A DNA stretch of 46,672 nt from Candidatus Parabeggiatoa sp. nov. 2. Lineage in GTDB: Bacteria > Pseudomonadota > Gammaproteobacteria > Beggiatoales > Beggiatoaceae. Positions 1 through 9,800 of the stretch are shown here, in pieces. The notes beneath the pieces are model-generated. The model had not been told where the DNA came from. It searched no databases and saw nothing but the letters and a program-made list of their open reading frames with translations. The stretch's first letter is position 1, and each line of letters starts with the position of its first letter. The stretch lies in assembly GCA_002085445.1 (NCBI GenBank), contig NBMI01000141.1, forward strand, positions 1 to 46,672, written 5' to 3'. The translations under genes and the position numbers were made by a program.

Positions 1-74
1 CTTTTCCCTAAAAACTTCCAAAAGGACAACTGGACACACCCACTCATCAAAAGTTTTCTCAAACTCACGATGTT

Positions 75-110
75 CGATTACCGATTACCGATTACCGATC
101 ACCGATTACC
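75..110. repeat. Short tandem repeat, unit CGATTAC
   Basis: Five imperfect copies of a 7-bp unit lie in a row inside the first 299 bases, which hold no recognisable gene. The rest of this stretch is AT-rich and shows no clear promoter or hairpin. Similar heptamer runs recur elsewhere in the window (near 21,970 and 26,010), so this looks like part of a general tendency to expand short units. Confidence 0.7.
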
Positions 111-299
111 AAGAGCGATTTGAGATTTTCTGGCGGGGATTCATAGATGAATTTTTTACCAAAAATTGTCGAGTGGTAAACATTTATTTGAAGTGGCCTT
201 TATCTTTTTTATGAATATAAAAAAATGAGATGAAATTTCTTTCATCATAAGAATGATTAAACGCCAACTCGGCCACTAAAAAATCAGTCGAGGGCAATA

Positions 300-974
300 A
301 TGAACAAAGAAGTATTTGATTTAGATAGCATTGAGTCGGCCTTACAGAAATTTTTGTTTGAAACGCCTACGCCAGAAGAAGGCCTTATGGTTGTCCTACA
401 AAATCCTCAATTGCTCACTCGCTTTGTTGATAATTTGTTTGAGTCGCTTATCAAAGAGGCTCAATCGCTGGAAAATGCAGATCTGGCAAAATTTTATAAA
501 GGGCGCCGTATGTTGTTGCAGGCGCTTAAGCAAGCCCTTTCAAGTAAGGATATCGCCTTGTTGTATGCGGCGAAGTTAATACAGTCAAAGAAAGGCACCA
601 AACAAGCACCCTTGGCGGCGGGAACTGAGTTTTTTGATTTTCAAGAAACGCTGGCTAAACTGTTAGTTTGGTTAAAAGCCCCGACGCTAGAACAAGGTGT
701 CAACATTTTACAAGAATATCCGGAATTGTTAACAGATCGGCCGGTAAAGATGTTTGGTTGGCTGATGGACGAAGCCCGTAAGCATGGCGATGAGTTATTT
801 GTACAGACACTCAAAACGCTCCGGGAATTTTTTCAATTAGTGAGGTTAGCACTGATGGAAAAAGAGCAAGCCACCGCGTCTAAAGATGAGATAACACAAG
901 CCGTTAAGCATGCCTTGAAGCAGACCGATTTTTCGGCCTTTCAGAAAAAACAGGAATTTTCATTTTTAGCGTAG
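300..974 (+). CDS. Hypothetical protein with two copies of a ~60-residue helical module
   Basis: A 224-residue soluble protein that I cannot name. Two internally similar segments, about residues 14-80 and 116-186, share a pattern: a Q/E-rich turn, then a PQLL or PELLT motif, a hydrophobic helix ending in EAR/EAQ, and a second helix. The same module occurs once in the 91-residue protein starting at 1448, so the two genes are paralogues. Comparable HPELL modules are, as I recall, common in large filamentous sulfur bacteria and cyanobacteria, often attached to TPR or CHAT proteins; that is memory, not a search. The start is the first ATG after a weak purine stretch (GAGGG). No signal peptide or membrane segment is visible. 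Function unknown. Confidence 0.75.
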   Translation: MNKEVFDLDSIESALQKFLFETPTPEEGLMVVLQNPQLLTRFVDNLFESLIKEAQSLENADLAKFYKGRRMLLQALKQALSSKDIALLYAAKLIQSKKGTKQAPLAAGTEFFDFQETLAKLLVWLKAPTLEQGVNILQEYPELLTDRPVKMFGWLMDEARKHGDELFVQTLKTLREFFQLVRLALMEKEQATASKDEITQAVKHALKQTDFSAFQKKQEFSFLA

Positions 975-1014
975 TGATCAGTTATCAGTTTTTCACTGAT
1001 CAGTTATCAGTGCT

Positions 1015-1219
1015 CAGTGATTAGGAACAGCTAAAAAATAACTTCCGCCAATCTAAAAGCTAAAGTACCCTAAAGGGCACTGAAAGCTATTGGGGAAATT
1101 AATTTTTCTTCAGTTATCACTGAACAGTGATTAGGAACAGCTAAAAAATAACTTCCGCCACTAAAAGCTAAAGTACCCTAAAGGGCACTGAAAGCTATTG
1201 GGGAAATTAATTTTTCTTC
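1015..1219. repeat. Tandem pair of a ~95-bp repeat
   Basis: Copy 1 (1015-1111) and copy 2 (1125-1219) are almost identical, differing by a 2-bp indel. Each contains the hairpin AGTACCCTAAAGGGCACT and ends in AATTTTTCTTC. An inverted third copy lies at about 27,325-27,418, and a partial relative near 11,850. The surrounding sequence (974-1014 and 1220-1437) is made of CTGATAACTGATCACTGA-type short repeats. No gene is seen between 975 and 1447. Confidence 0.85.
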
Positions 1220-1447
1220 GATCCTTACTGATTCAATTATCATTTTTCTGTGATCACTGATTGCTGATTCAATTTTCACTGAACACTGATCACTTACCAT
1301 TCCCTTGATAAAAAATATCTCGTTTGGACGCATAAACTGTCAATTTATGATTTTGTTGTATTTATTAAGCGAATCGTGATAACTGAACACTGACAACTGA
1401 ACACTGATAACTGATAACTGATAACTGATCACTGAATAAGGATTGTT

Positions 1448-1723
1448 ATGGACACAGACAAATTTGATTTCCTTTGGGCGGCATTACATAAATGGCTTGA
1501 AGCTACCACGCATGAAGAGCGCAGCAACATTTTGTTACAACATCCCGAATTGCTGAGTGATGAAACGGATGCGATGTTTGACATATTAATTGCAGAGGCG
1601 CGTAAGCAAGGCCAAGAAAATGCGGTAGAATTTCTTAACCAACACCGTGAATCGCTGAAAGCGTTTGGCAAAATGTTGCAAAAGGCCTTTCTACAAGCCA
1701 AGGCCAAAAACGATGAAGATTGA
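1448..1723 (+). CDS. Small hypothetical protein, single HPELL module
   Basis: A 91-residue protein made almost entirely of one copy of the module found twice in the gene at 300-974. The shared core reads ILLQHPELLSDE, then FDILIAEARKQG, then a helix with EFLNQHRESL. AAGG about seven bases before the ATG supports this start. The gene sits behind a 60-bp run of ACTGATAACTGA repeats. The pair probably arose by duplication and is now separated by repeat DNA. No enzymatic motif is present; the all-helical pattern suggests a protein-interaction element, which is inference. Confidence 0.75.
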   Translation: MDTDKFDFLWAALHKWLEATTHEERSNILLQHPELLSDETDAMFDILIAEARKQGQENAVEFLNQHRESLKAFGKMLQKAFLQAKAKNDED

Positions 1724-1755
1724 GATATATAGGCCAATCTCCCTAACATAAATCC

Positions 1756-1928
1756 GTCCAAACTTTAGTTTGGCAGGAGTCCAAACTTTAGTTTGGCAGA
1801 AGTCCAAACTTGAGTTTGGCAACGCCTTTAAATCCGTCCAAACGTAAGGAAGGCCGGAGTCCAAACTTGAGTTTGGCAAGAGTCGTTTGGCAGGAGTCCA
1901 AATTTTAGTTTGGCAGTAGTGCCAGAGA
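1756..1928. repeat. Cluster of CCAAACTTGAGTTTGG palindromes
   Basis: Several copies of a short palindrome (CCAAACTTTAGTTTGG or CCAAACTTGAGTTTGG), mostly joined by CAGGAGT, follow each other after the 91-residue gene. The family recurs at about 5680, 10,341, 14,468, 27,131-27,605, 29,780-29,880 and 40,188. Each copy could form an 8-bp stem. The space from 1724 to 2352 holds no gene. Confidence 0.8.
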
Positions 1929-2070
1929 GTGTTTGGTAGTGCCAAGTTAAAACCTGTTACCCGTCAATAGAACATTGACAGAGTACTAGATGGATGCAAT
2001 GCGCCAACCCCGAAGGGGGTGTGTTCAGAGGGGGCCGCGGTTTGATTCCCTTCTTGAGAGGGATAGGGGT

Positions 2071-2232
2071 AGGCTGTCGAAATACCTAGCCTAAGCGTGA
2101 TTTATAATTTCCGGTTTTTGGATATAAGAATAAAGTCAAAAAACGATGCCATTTATAGGTTTACAAGTCATTTACTTAAGGACAAAAGACGGGGCACGAA
2201 AATGACCAAAAATACCTATATTTCGACAGCCT
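2071..2232. mobile_element. MITE-like element with 14-bp perfect terminal inverted repeats
   Basis: The ends AGGCTGTCGAAATA (2071-2084) and TATTTCGACAGCCT (2219-2232) are exact reverse complements around a 134-bp AT-rich core with no open frame. Directly outside, GGATAGGGGT occurs at 2061-2070 and again at 2234-2243, as expected of a ~10-bp target-site duplication (one extra A at 2233). A similar uninterrupted phrase, ending GGATAGGCGTGTGTCAA, occurs at about 15,320, consistent with the element having landed in a pre-existing repeat. Mobilisation would need a transposase from elsewhere. Confidence 0.65.
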
Positions 2233-2352
2233 AGGATAGGGGTGTGTCAAGTTTGATTCACATCGAGAGAGGACTAGGGCTGTGTTGGGCAAGGTGGGTA
2301 GGGTAGAAAGCTACGCAATCTCGGCTCCCGACAATGACTATAGGAATAAACA

Positions 2353-3069
2353 ATGAACAATCTCAGATTAACTGACTTGGATGAATTAGTTCTCCTTGTA
2401 AAAGACAAAGTCTCACTCTCTTATATTTTAGAAGCAGTTGATACCTATCGAACCGGCGCCTATCGGGCCGCTATTGTGTCCACTTGGATTGCCGTCTCTT
2501 ATGACATTATTACCAAGATACGCGAATTTGCCAGCCAAGGTGATAACAATGCCAAAGCATTTATCGAGCAAATGAACAGATTTATCACTGAAAAAGATGT
2601 GATCCAATTACAAATCATTGAACAAAAACTGCTGAAAACCGCATACACAGAATTTGAATTGTTATCCTCAATTGAATACCAAGACTTAGTACGTCTCCAA
2701 CATGATCGTCACCTGTGTGCCCATCCCGCTTTTGCCGCAGAAGAAGAGGACTTATTTCAACCAACGCCCGAATTAGTTCGCGTTCACCTTGTCCATGCGA
2801 TCAAACACCTTTTGCAACATTCTCCGCTACAAGGCAAAAAGGCACTGAGTTGCATTATGGAGGATATTAAACGTCCCTCCTTTCCCAGTGAATTAGAGGC
2901 GGTTTATACTTTTCTACACACTAAGTATCTTAAACGGGCAAAAGAAACGCTTGTCAGAAGTTTAATTATCGTGTTACTCAAAACCTTGTTAAGGAATGAT
3001 GAACCTAAATTGACTCTACTGAACGCACTTAGTTGTTTCGAGAATGAACATTGCTATTTTCAGAAATAA
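2353..3069 (+). CDS. HEPN-like protein, putative defence RNase
   Basis: A 238-residue, mostly helical protein. Residues 119-124 read RHLCAH, an R-x4-H motif in the form typical of HEPN ribonucleases, followed by a proline. Upstream, residues 28-48 (EAVDTYRTGAYRAAIVSTW) look like the first HEPN helix, where a helical segment packs around the catalytic motif. HEPN proteins commonly cut RNA in toxin-antitoxin and abortive-infection systems. TAGGA before the ATG is an acceptable ribosome site. The gene leads a same-strand cluster with a DUF4365 gene 71 bp downstream and a 383-residue protein. The HEPN assignment rests on motif and helix pattern only; target and partner are unknown. Confidence 0.6.
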   Translation: MNNLRLTDLDELVLLVKDKVSLSYILEAVDTYRTGAYRAAIVSTWIAVSYDIITKIREFASQGDNNAKAFIEQMNRFITEKDVIQLQIIEQKLLKTAYTEFELLSSIEYQDLVRLQHDRHLCAHPAFAAEEEDLFQPTPELVRVHLVHAIKHLLQHSPLQGKKALSCIMEDIKRPSFPSELEAVYTFLHTKYLKRAKETLVRSLIIVLLKTLLRNDEPKLTLLNALSCFENEHCYFQK

Positions 3070-3140
3070 ACCAATCTATTAATGATCGATGATCCTTTGG
3101 TTTTTGAGATGATTTTTTCTAATAAATTTGGTGAAAAATA

Positions 3141-3607
3141 ATGGATTTGAATCATCAAAAAGAACAATTTAGTATCGCTTATGTTCATGCTGTTGCTTCT
3201 GCCGCCGGTTTTGGACTCATGCAAGACAATAGAAACCCCGATGATGAGAGTATTGATTTAGAAATAGTTTAGGAGTTCAGATGAAATGTACTTCTGCCAA
3301 CGTACTGGCAGATGAGCATCTTTCTATCAGAATACCACTTAAAAATTATGATGATTTGAGAGATGAACGTTTTTTGGTTCCCCGTATTTTAGTGGTAGTG
3401 TACGTGCCTGACGATATTAATCATTGGTTGTGTCATTCTGAAGACAAATTAGCTTTGCATCATTGTGGTTATTGGAAGTCGTTATCTGGAATGGAAGCTT
3501 ATACGGGAAAGGGCAATAAAGTGACTATTCATATCCCACGGAACCAACAATTCACCGTAGAGAGTTTAAAACATATTATGAATGAGATTGCTCAAAGGAG
3601 ATTCTGA
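3141..3607 (+). pseudogene. DUF4365 gene split by a frameshift
   Basis: Two adjacent frames together resemble one DUF4365 protein. The first (3141-3272) encodes the N-terminal part, with EQFSIAYVHAVASAAGF and then DDESIDLEI before a stop. The second (3281-3607, a different frame) resumes at QMKCTSANV and carries the typical C-terminal half: VPRILVVVYVP, a W-L-C-H segment and YWKSLSG. A few residues that normally lie between the strands are missing, so a small deletion with frameshift near 3260-3280 is likely. The second part has its own possible start, ATG 3281 behind AGGAG, so a truncated product could still be made. Its TGA overlaps the ATG of the next gene (TGATG). DUF4365 is found near defence genes and may be nuclease-like; that is family knowledge, not shown here. 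Confidence 0.65.
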
Positions 3608-4758
3608 TGAAAGTAGACATTCTTGACAATGCTGTTTTTGAAGCACTGAATCCATTGGACATCGCCGCTTATCTTCGCGCTTTTGGTTGGCAAGAAGTTG
3701 AGCAGATTGAAGATAAAGCTTCTATCTGGATTCAACGTCAAAAAGGCACCGGAGAAGAATTTGAAATCCTGTTACCTTTAAACTCGGATTGGCGAGATTT
3801 TGCCACCCGCATGAAAGAAACAATCAAGACGCTGGCTATGTTTGAAAATCGCTCTCAATTGGCGATTAAAGTCGATTTGGAGACTCTGTCTTTAGGAGAT
3901 GTGATACAAATCAGAATCATCGATATTTTTCATCCCACAACGCTGCCGTTGGATTATGGTTTACGACTACATCAAGGTGCCAAAGAGATGCTTAAATATA
4001 TAGCCATGTCTACGGTTGATCTGAGTGAGGATAAGAAACCGCAACCTTATTATCGGAGGACTCTACCTCAATTCGTGACGGAATACTTAAATCAAGTACG
4101 TTTAGCACCCAGTACACCTGACGGTTATGTCGTCAAATTAATTTCGCCGCTTAATCCACAATTAATGAAAACAGAGATCGCTCGCTATTCCCCCCCTTTT
4201 GAACGGCGGGTTGTCAAAACCTTGATGCGGGCCCTGAATTCGCTTAAAAAAATAGCCGTTTTGGCCAGTCAGCAAGCGCGTTTTGATTTCAAAGCCGCCT
4301 CTGAAATGGTTTCTGAAGGAGTCAGTGCTCATCTGTGTGATGCCATAAAAACTATGATGGGCGTAGGTCAATCTCACGCGTTGGAAATTGCGGTGTCTTG
4401 GTCCTATCGGCATCGAAATCTCTCCAAAAAGATCGAAAAAGTCGTCTTTCCAACAGAGATTATGCCCTCTATTAAACAAGCTGGTTATGCGTTACGAAAA
4501 ATGGGTTTTGAAGAAGTCAAGTTGGAAGGAAATGTGGTTGCACTTAATCGTAAAACCAATGACAAAGTGGGAACCATCGCTATTTTAAGCGATATCGACG
4601 GTAAAAAACGTCAAGTTAAGGTGGAGGTGGACAATGTTTTTTATAATGATGCTATTCGTGCCCACCAAGAAGGCACTAGGGTTTTATGTCAGGGAAAACT
4701 TGTCAAAAAGAAAAATGTTTTCACGCTGTTGAATCTCCGCCATTTTTATGTGTTATAA
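3607..4758 (+). CDS. Hypothetical protein, partner of DUF4365
   Basis: A 383-residue soluble protein I cannot name. Its start codon overlaps the stop of the DUF4365 fragment, implying translational coupling. The N-terminal ~200 residues mix short strands and helices. The last ~65 residues (from about VGTIAILSDIDG to LNLRHFYVL) alternate short beta-strand-like stretches, with a turn at EGTRVLCQGKLVKKKN, resembling a small beta-barrel of OB type; that is inference. No Walker, nuclease or membrane motif is visible. The tight packing suggests one operon with the HEPN-like gene. The following stretch, 4759-5067, shows no gene. Confidence 0.75.
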   Translation: MKVDILDNAVFEALNPLDIAAYLRAFGWQEVEQIEDKASIWIQRQKGTGEEFEILLPLNSDWRDFATRMKETIKTLAMFENRSQLAIKVDLETLSLGDVIQIRIIDIFHPTTLPLDYGLRLHQGAKEMLKYIAMSTVDLSEDKKPQPYYRRTLPQFVTEYLNQVRLAPSTPDGYVVKLISPLNPQLMKTEIARYSPPFERRVVKTLMRALNSLKKIAVLASQQARFDFKAASEMVSEGVSAHLCDAIKTMMGVGQSHALEIAVSWSYRHRNLSKKIEKVVFPTEIMPSIKQAGYALRKMGFEEVKLEGNVVALNRKTNDKVGTIAILSDIDGKKRQVKVEVDNVFYNDAIRAHQEGTRVLCQGKLVKKKNVFTLLNLRHFYVL

Positions 4759-5170
4759 AAAAAACGGTAATGCTTTGGGCTGTTTGAACATGAAGTGTTT
4801 ATTCGCCCTTATAACTCGATGATCAAGTTTTCCGCCATGAGCGGTTCCTATGCGCCTTACCCCCTAGTTTTTGTTAGATTTATTTTTTTTACCTGCACGG
4901 GTACTTAGCTATTCCGTTGTCATTGCTGTATAAAAAGTTGACTGAGGTAATTTTATGCTTAGCGAATAAAATCCCTTATTATATACAATCCTTGTGCATT
5001 GTCAGACTAAAAACTTACTTGATCATCAAGTGACAACCTCAAATCGAGATCACAGTCTAAGGAGTCTATGCCTGAAAATACCTCTTTTCTACCAAAATTG
5101 CCTAAAAAACAGCGGATTCAACGCGAAGTGAACAACATTTACTGTTGTTTTTCAGATATTTTCAGGGTTA

Positions 5171-5204
5171 AAAACCTCCAAGCTTGCCAAACCTTGGAGG
5201 TTTT
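5171..5204. terminator. Strong hairpin, possible terminator
   Basis: AAAACCTCCAAG and CTTGGAGGTTTT form a 12-bp perfect stem around a 10-base loop, ending in four T. The hairpin lies downstream of the HEPN/DUF4365 cluster and could stop transcription in either direction. A 61-codon frame crosses it (5068-5253) behind AAGGAG, but a hairpin inside it makes a functional gene doubtful. Confidence 0.5.
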
Positions 5205-5404
5205 CCCATCATTTGACGGAGACTCTCCAGATAAAAATATCCGTTTATACTGAGCATCGCCATAAACTGAGCTTTTTTGTCATTTCTCGCAAAGATAAAA
5301 ATCTGTAAGTACCAATAAGATTTCTCATATCAAAGAAATGACAAAAGCGCAAATTGCGACGGTGTCAAGTATAGCTACTGTGGCTACTTTTGTAGACTAC
5401 CCAT

Positions 5405-5602
5405 TTACTGTTCACCATTGTCATTATGCAATAAGAATAAAGAAACCGCTAACGAAACATATAGAAACACATTCTGAAAAGAATCCTCATTGCCTTCGAT
5501 ATGGTTAATTAATATCATAAAACCAATCAATATAGGTAATATGACCGACGAAATCTTATTAAATTTAAAAAGCCAATGAACTTTTACCGTTTCAGTTTCC
5601 AT
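5405..5602 (-). CDS. Possible small two-span membrane protein
   Basis: A 65-residue frame with two hydrophobic stretches, roughly residues 18-35 (ISSVILPILIGFMILI) and 45-58 (VFLYVSLAVSLFLL), separated by a charged loop. The pattern is natural for a small inner-membrane protein, and the composition differs from shadow frames nearby. No ribosome site is visible before the ATG, and it stands alone among repeats, so it may be a remnant. Function unknown. Confidence 0.3.
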   Translation of the reverse strand: METETVKVHWLFKFNKISSVILPILIGFMILINHIEGNEDSFQNVFLYVSLAVSLFLLHNDNGEQ

Positions 5603-5817
5603 CTGACAAGTTATGTTTTAATTGATAAAGTGACTATTTTTACGGTTTATATTTATAAAGTCAAGCAGTTTATTCACAGGAGTCCAAACTTGAGTTTGGT
5701 AGTAGCAATTAAGGCGATAAATCGCCTACTACAAACGAACGAACGGCCTTTTCCTTACCTTAACTTAATGGCATTGTGGTGCAACTTGGGGTAAAGCAAT
5801 TGAAAAGGAGATTGATG

Positions 5818-6258
5818 ATGGCAACTCTAGCAATTGAAAATCTTTGGGGAGAGCTTCCTGAAATAGAATCTGCTCGAACACCTTATAATATTTTACTTGA
5901 ACAAGCCGTCTTACTCAGAGAGATAACCAAAACTGAGCTGATTGGAGAGGTTGAGCGGAGTGCTAAACGCCACGATGACAATGATCTAGACTTTGTGCTT
6001 GATTTGCTGATCTTTGCACCTTCCCTGAAATACAGTTATAACGTTCTTTCTGTCTTTCATGGCATGACGATGTATCCTCTTAAAATCGCTTCAAGCACGG
6101 GCAAGTCTTACCAGTGCCAGAACGAAGCCGAATTTATCAAAGCACTCAAAGAGATTTTATCTGACAAAGCCATCAAGAAGATCATTTCGAGTTTATTAAC
6201 TCAGATTCAAGCAGATAAAAAGCCTTTGCCATTGAATTACACTTCGAGTGTGCTATAG
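5818..6258 (+). CDS. Hypothetical protein
   Basis: A soluble protein of 146 residues from the ATG at 5818; an adjacent in-frame ATG at 5815 is equally possible. AAAAGGAG seven bases upstream decides this start over a longer frame reaching back to 5776. The sequence is rich in helices and charged residues, has FVLDLLIFAPSLKYSYNVLSVFHG in the middle and ends with a helical tail. I do not recognise the family and see no catalytic or membrane motif. A repeat with CCTACTACAAAC and CTTAACTTAATGGCATT lies just upstream; the same text follows the gene at 35,750. The next 570 bp hold only repeats. Confidence 0.7.
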   Translation: MATLAIENLWGELPEIESARTPYNILLEQAVLLREITKTELIGEVERSAKRHDDNDLDFVLDLLIFAPSLKYSYNVLSVFHGMTMYPLKIASSTGKSYQCQNEAEFIKALKEILSDKAIKKIISSLLTQIQADKKPLPLNYTSSVL

Positions 6259-6359
6259 TTCATAAAAATAGCTTTTCTTCGATTCGAGTATCCGTTGTAC
6301 TTTTGGGGATGCACCTGGTATCCAAAAGACTTGTGTATAACGATGAGAGGTTTTCCTTA

Positions 6360-6836
6360 AGGCTATTATCTCGCGTAGCGAGTTACTGCGTTTCACATTC
6401 AACCCCTTCGGGGAGAATAATAACTAATGATTAATAATTAATGATTAATTGTTAATTCCCCCTTCGGGGTTGTTTTGGTGGTTTTATATTTTTCTTGAGA
6501 AGGGTAGGGATATGTTTTCAGTCCAAATCCTAACCATTTGCACTATAAATGAATTCATTACCCCATTCGTTTATTTCCAAATTTGTTGTACTATAGATGT
6601 TCAGAAAAATATTGGAATGCCCAAAAATTTCCTGGGGCGCTGCCCCAGGCTATATTAATATCGCCCCGTTGGGGCTTTTCGGTAGTTACTTAAGTTATTT
6701 TTGTTTCTCAAAAAGTTGTTCCCTTCTTGAGTATAATAGCGACAACGATTAGATTATCGATAAGGATTGATAAAAGCCGATTTTTCTCTTGTATCGTTGT
6801 ACTCAATTCGTTTATCCGCGTAATTAGTTGTACTTA
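6360..6836. repeat. Mixed intergenic repeats upstream of aas
   Basis: This gap holds a degenerate copy of the AACCCC-TTCGGGG array seen near 45,000, AATGATTAATAATTA runs, one REP-like unit (6629-6675: CCTGGGGCGCTGCCCCAGG, then CGCCCCGTTGGGGC), a segment TATCGATAAGGATTGATAAA shared with 15,111, and one copy of the TTATCCGCGTAATTAG family ending just before the aas start. No gene was found from 6259 to 6872. Confidence 0.7.
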
Positions 6837-6872
6837 ATTATACCCATAACCCAACAGGAAAAACCAAGCATA

Positions 6873-9800
6873 ATGGAACAATCAATATGGAAAAACAAGG
6901 CATTTATGCCTTATTTAGTCGTTGTTTTTTTGAATGCCTTCACTGATCTTGGACATAAGATCATCATCCAAAACGCCCTCTTTAAATTCTATGAGGGCAC
7001 CGAGTTGCGGGTTTATACCGCCATCATTCAGGCAATGATTTTGTTGCCGTTTGTTATGACTTTTACGCCAGCCGGATTCTTGTCTGACAAGTTTTCCAAA
7101 AATCGCGTCATTATCATCGCCGCCTTCATCGCCCTGCCCATCACCGCTATGATTACAGTGTGTTATTACACAGGGGCTTTTTGGTTAGCCTTTTGGCTGA
7201 CTTTTATATTGGCACTGCAAAGTGCCTTCTATTCGCCAGCGAAATACGGCTATATCAGAGAACTGGTGGGCAAAAACAATTTAGCGCCCGCTAACTCCGC
7301 CGTACAATCCGTCACAATCGTTGCCATCCTCGCCGGCACTTTGGTTTATACGCTCTTTTTTGAACACTTGTTCTCAGAAAACTTTCAATCTCTCGGAGAT
7401 ATTCTCCAATCGGTTAAATATGTCGGCTTCTTGCTGATAGCAGGAACGCTTATCGAAGCCCTGTTATCTTTGCGCTTGCCCTTAAAACGGCAGACGAATA
7501 CTGCGCTGAAATTCGATGTCAGCAAATACCTGCGGATGCGCTATCTCAGAGACAACATCAAAGGCGCGTGGAGCAACCAAGGGATTTGGTTAAGTATTAT
7601 CGGCCTTTCCCTGTTTTTTGCCATTAACCAAGTCTTACTCGCCAATTTTGGCGCACATCTCAAAGAAGTGGTTGGCGAGACAGATACTCGTATAGCTAAT
7701 GGCATGATGGCTTTAGGCGGTATCGGTATTGTTTTCGGGGCCATTTTTGCCGGCAAGGTTTCAAAGAATTATATTGAAACCGGCATCATTCCGTTGGGAG
7801 CCTTGGGTATTTGTATCTCGTTGATAATTTTACCTTTTCTAAGAGACTCGCTGTCCATTGCCCTACTGTTTACGATTTATGGCTTCTTTGGCGGCCTTTT
7901 TATCGTACCGCTGAACGCCCTAATTCAGTATTACGCCAAAGAAAACGAAGCCGGTGTCATTTTGGCCGCCAATAACTTTGTCCAAAACATCATCATGCTG
8001 GTGTTTTTGGCCGCATCTATCGGCTTAGCCTATGTTCACTTTACCAACCAAACCACTTTTTACGTGCTCGCTGCGATTACCTTCGTTGGCACCTTTTACG
8101 CCATTGCCAAATTACCCCAATCCTTTATCCGCTATATAATTGCTGGATTGATGAAACGACGCTACCAAGTACAAGTGGTGGGCATGAAAAACATTCCATC
8201 TAGCGGGGGCGTTTTACTGTTAGGCAACCACGTCAGTTGGCTAGATTGGGCGATTTTACAAATCGCCTCGCCGCGTCCAATTCGCTTTGTAATGTTTCGC
8301 ACTTATTACGAAAAGTGGTATCTCAAATGGTTTCTGGACTTATTCCGTGTCATTCCCATTGGGCGTGCTGGCAGTAAGCAAGCACTAGAGCAAGTTCGTT
8401 TAAATCTCAGTCAAGGCGAAGTGGTGGCACTGTTTCCCGAAGGACATATCAGCCACAATGGTCATCTGAGTATTTTTAAAACGGGATTTGAACGCGCTGT
8501 CAAAGATACGCAAGCGGTAATTGTGCCTTTTTATTTAAGAGGACTGTGGGGCAGTCTTTATTCTTATGCCACCCGTAAATATCGTTACTCGACCGGCAAT
8601 GCCGGCCAGCGTCGAATCACGGTAGGCTTCGGCAAGGCGCTATCTCCCAACGCGACGGCTGGCGATGTGAAACAAGCCGTTTTAGAAACCTCTATCCACA
8701 CTTGGCAAGAATACATCCAAACGTTGGAACCGTTACCTATTAGCTTTTTGCGAACCGCGAAGGCGCAAAGCAGTCAGGTTAGCGTCATAGACGCTAATAC
8801 GCAATTGACTTACGGCCGCTTACTGGCGGCAGCGTTAGTTTTTAGTCGCAAACTCAAACCGCTGATGAGCAACCAGCAGAATATTGGCATTCTATTGCCC
8901 GCATCATCCGGCACAGTGTTAGCCAATCTCGCCGTCTTGATAAACGGCAAAACGGTGGTTAACTTAAATTATACGGCCGCTCCCCCTGTGGTTGCGCTCA
9001 GCATGGAACGGGCCGAAATTAAAACCGTTCTCACCGCTAAGCTGTTTTTAAGCAAACTTGAGGCGCGAGGTATTGATCTCAGTCCGCTGACAGAACAAGC
9101 CAACTTTGTCTACTTAGAAGACATCAAGCAAGAAATACCGAAAGCGTCACTGATTCTGGCACTGCTACAGGCCAAATTATTACCGGCTTTTATTTTGAAA
9201 GCCTTGTATTTCAAGGACGTGGCCCTAGAAGACACGGCCGCTATTCTCTTTAGCAGCGGCAGCGAAGGTGTGCCCAAAGGTGTGCAACTGACCCATACCA
9301 ATATTATGGGCAATATCAAACAGATAACCGCGGTGCTAAACCCAGTGAACGAAGACGTGATTCTCAACGCGTTACCGACTTTCCATGCCTTCGGCCTCAC
9401 CGTCACCACCTTTTTGCCGTTGATTGAAGGCATACCCATGGTATGTCAACCTGATCCAACGGATGCCAAAACCATTGGGCGCTTAGCAGCACAATACCAA
9501 GTCACTCTTCTACTGGGCACCTCCACCTTCCTGCGTATCTACACACGCAGCCGCAAAATCCACCCATTGATGTTTCAATCGGTGCGGCTTGTGGTAGCTG
9601 GCGCGGAGCGCCTTAACCCCGAAGTGCGTAACGCGTTCAAAGACAAATTTGGCAAAGAGATTTACGAAGGCTACGGAGCCACCGAAACCACGCCCGTCGC
9701 CAGCGTCAACATGCCCGACATTCTCTTATCCTATTCCGGTGACATCCAAACCGGTAACAAGATAGGCACGGTAGGCCTTCCACTGCCTGGCACCACCATC

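Noticed and set aside
5068-5253. 61-codon frame behind AAGGAG
   Set aside because: Crosses a strong terminator-like hairpin, and the second half has no protein-like pattern; may be a truncated relic at most.
9110-9439. 109-codon minus-strand frame inside aas
   Set aside because: Shadow of a strongly supported gene on the other strand.
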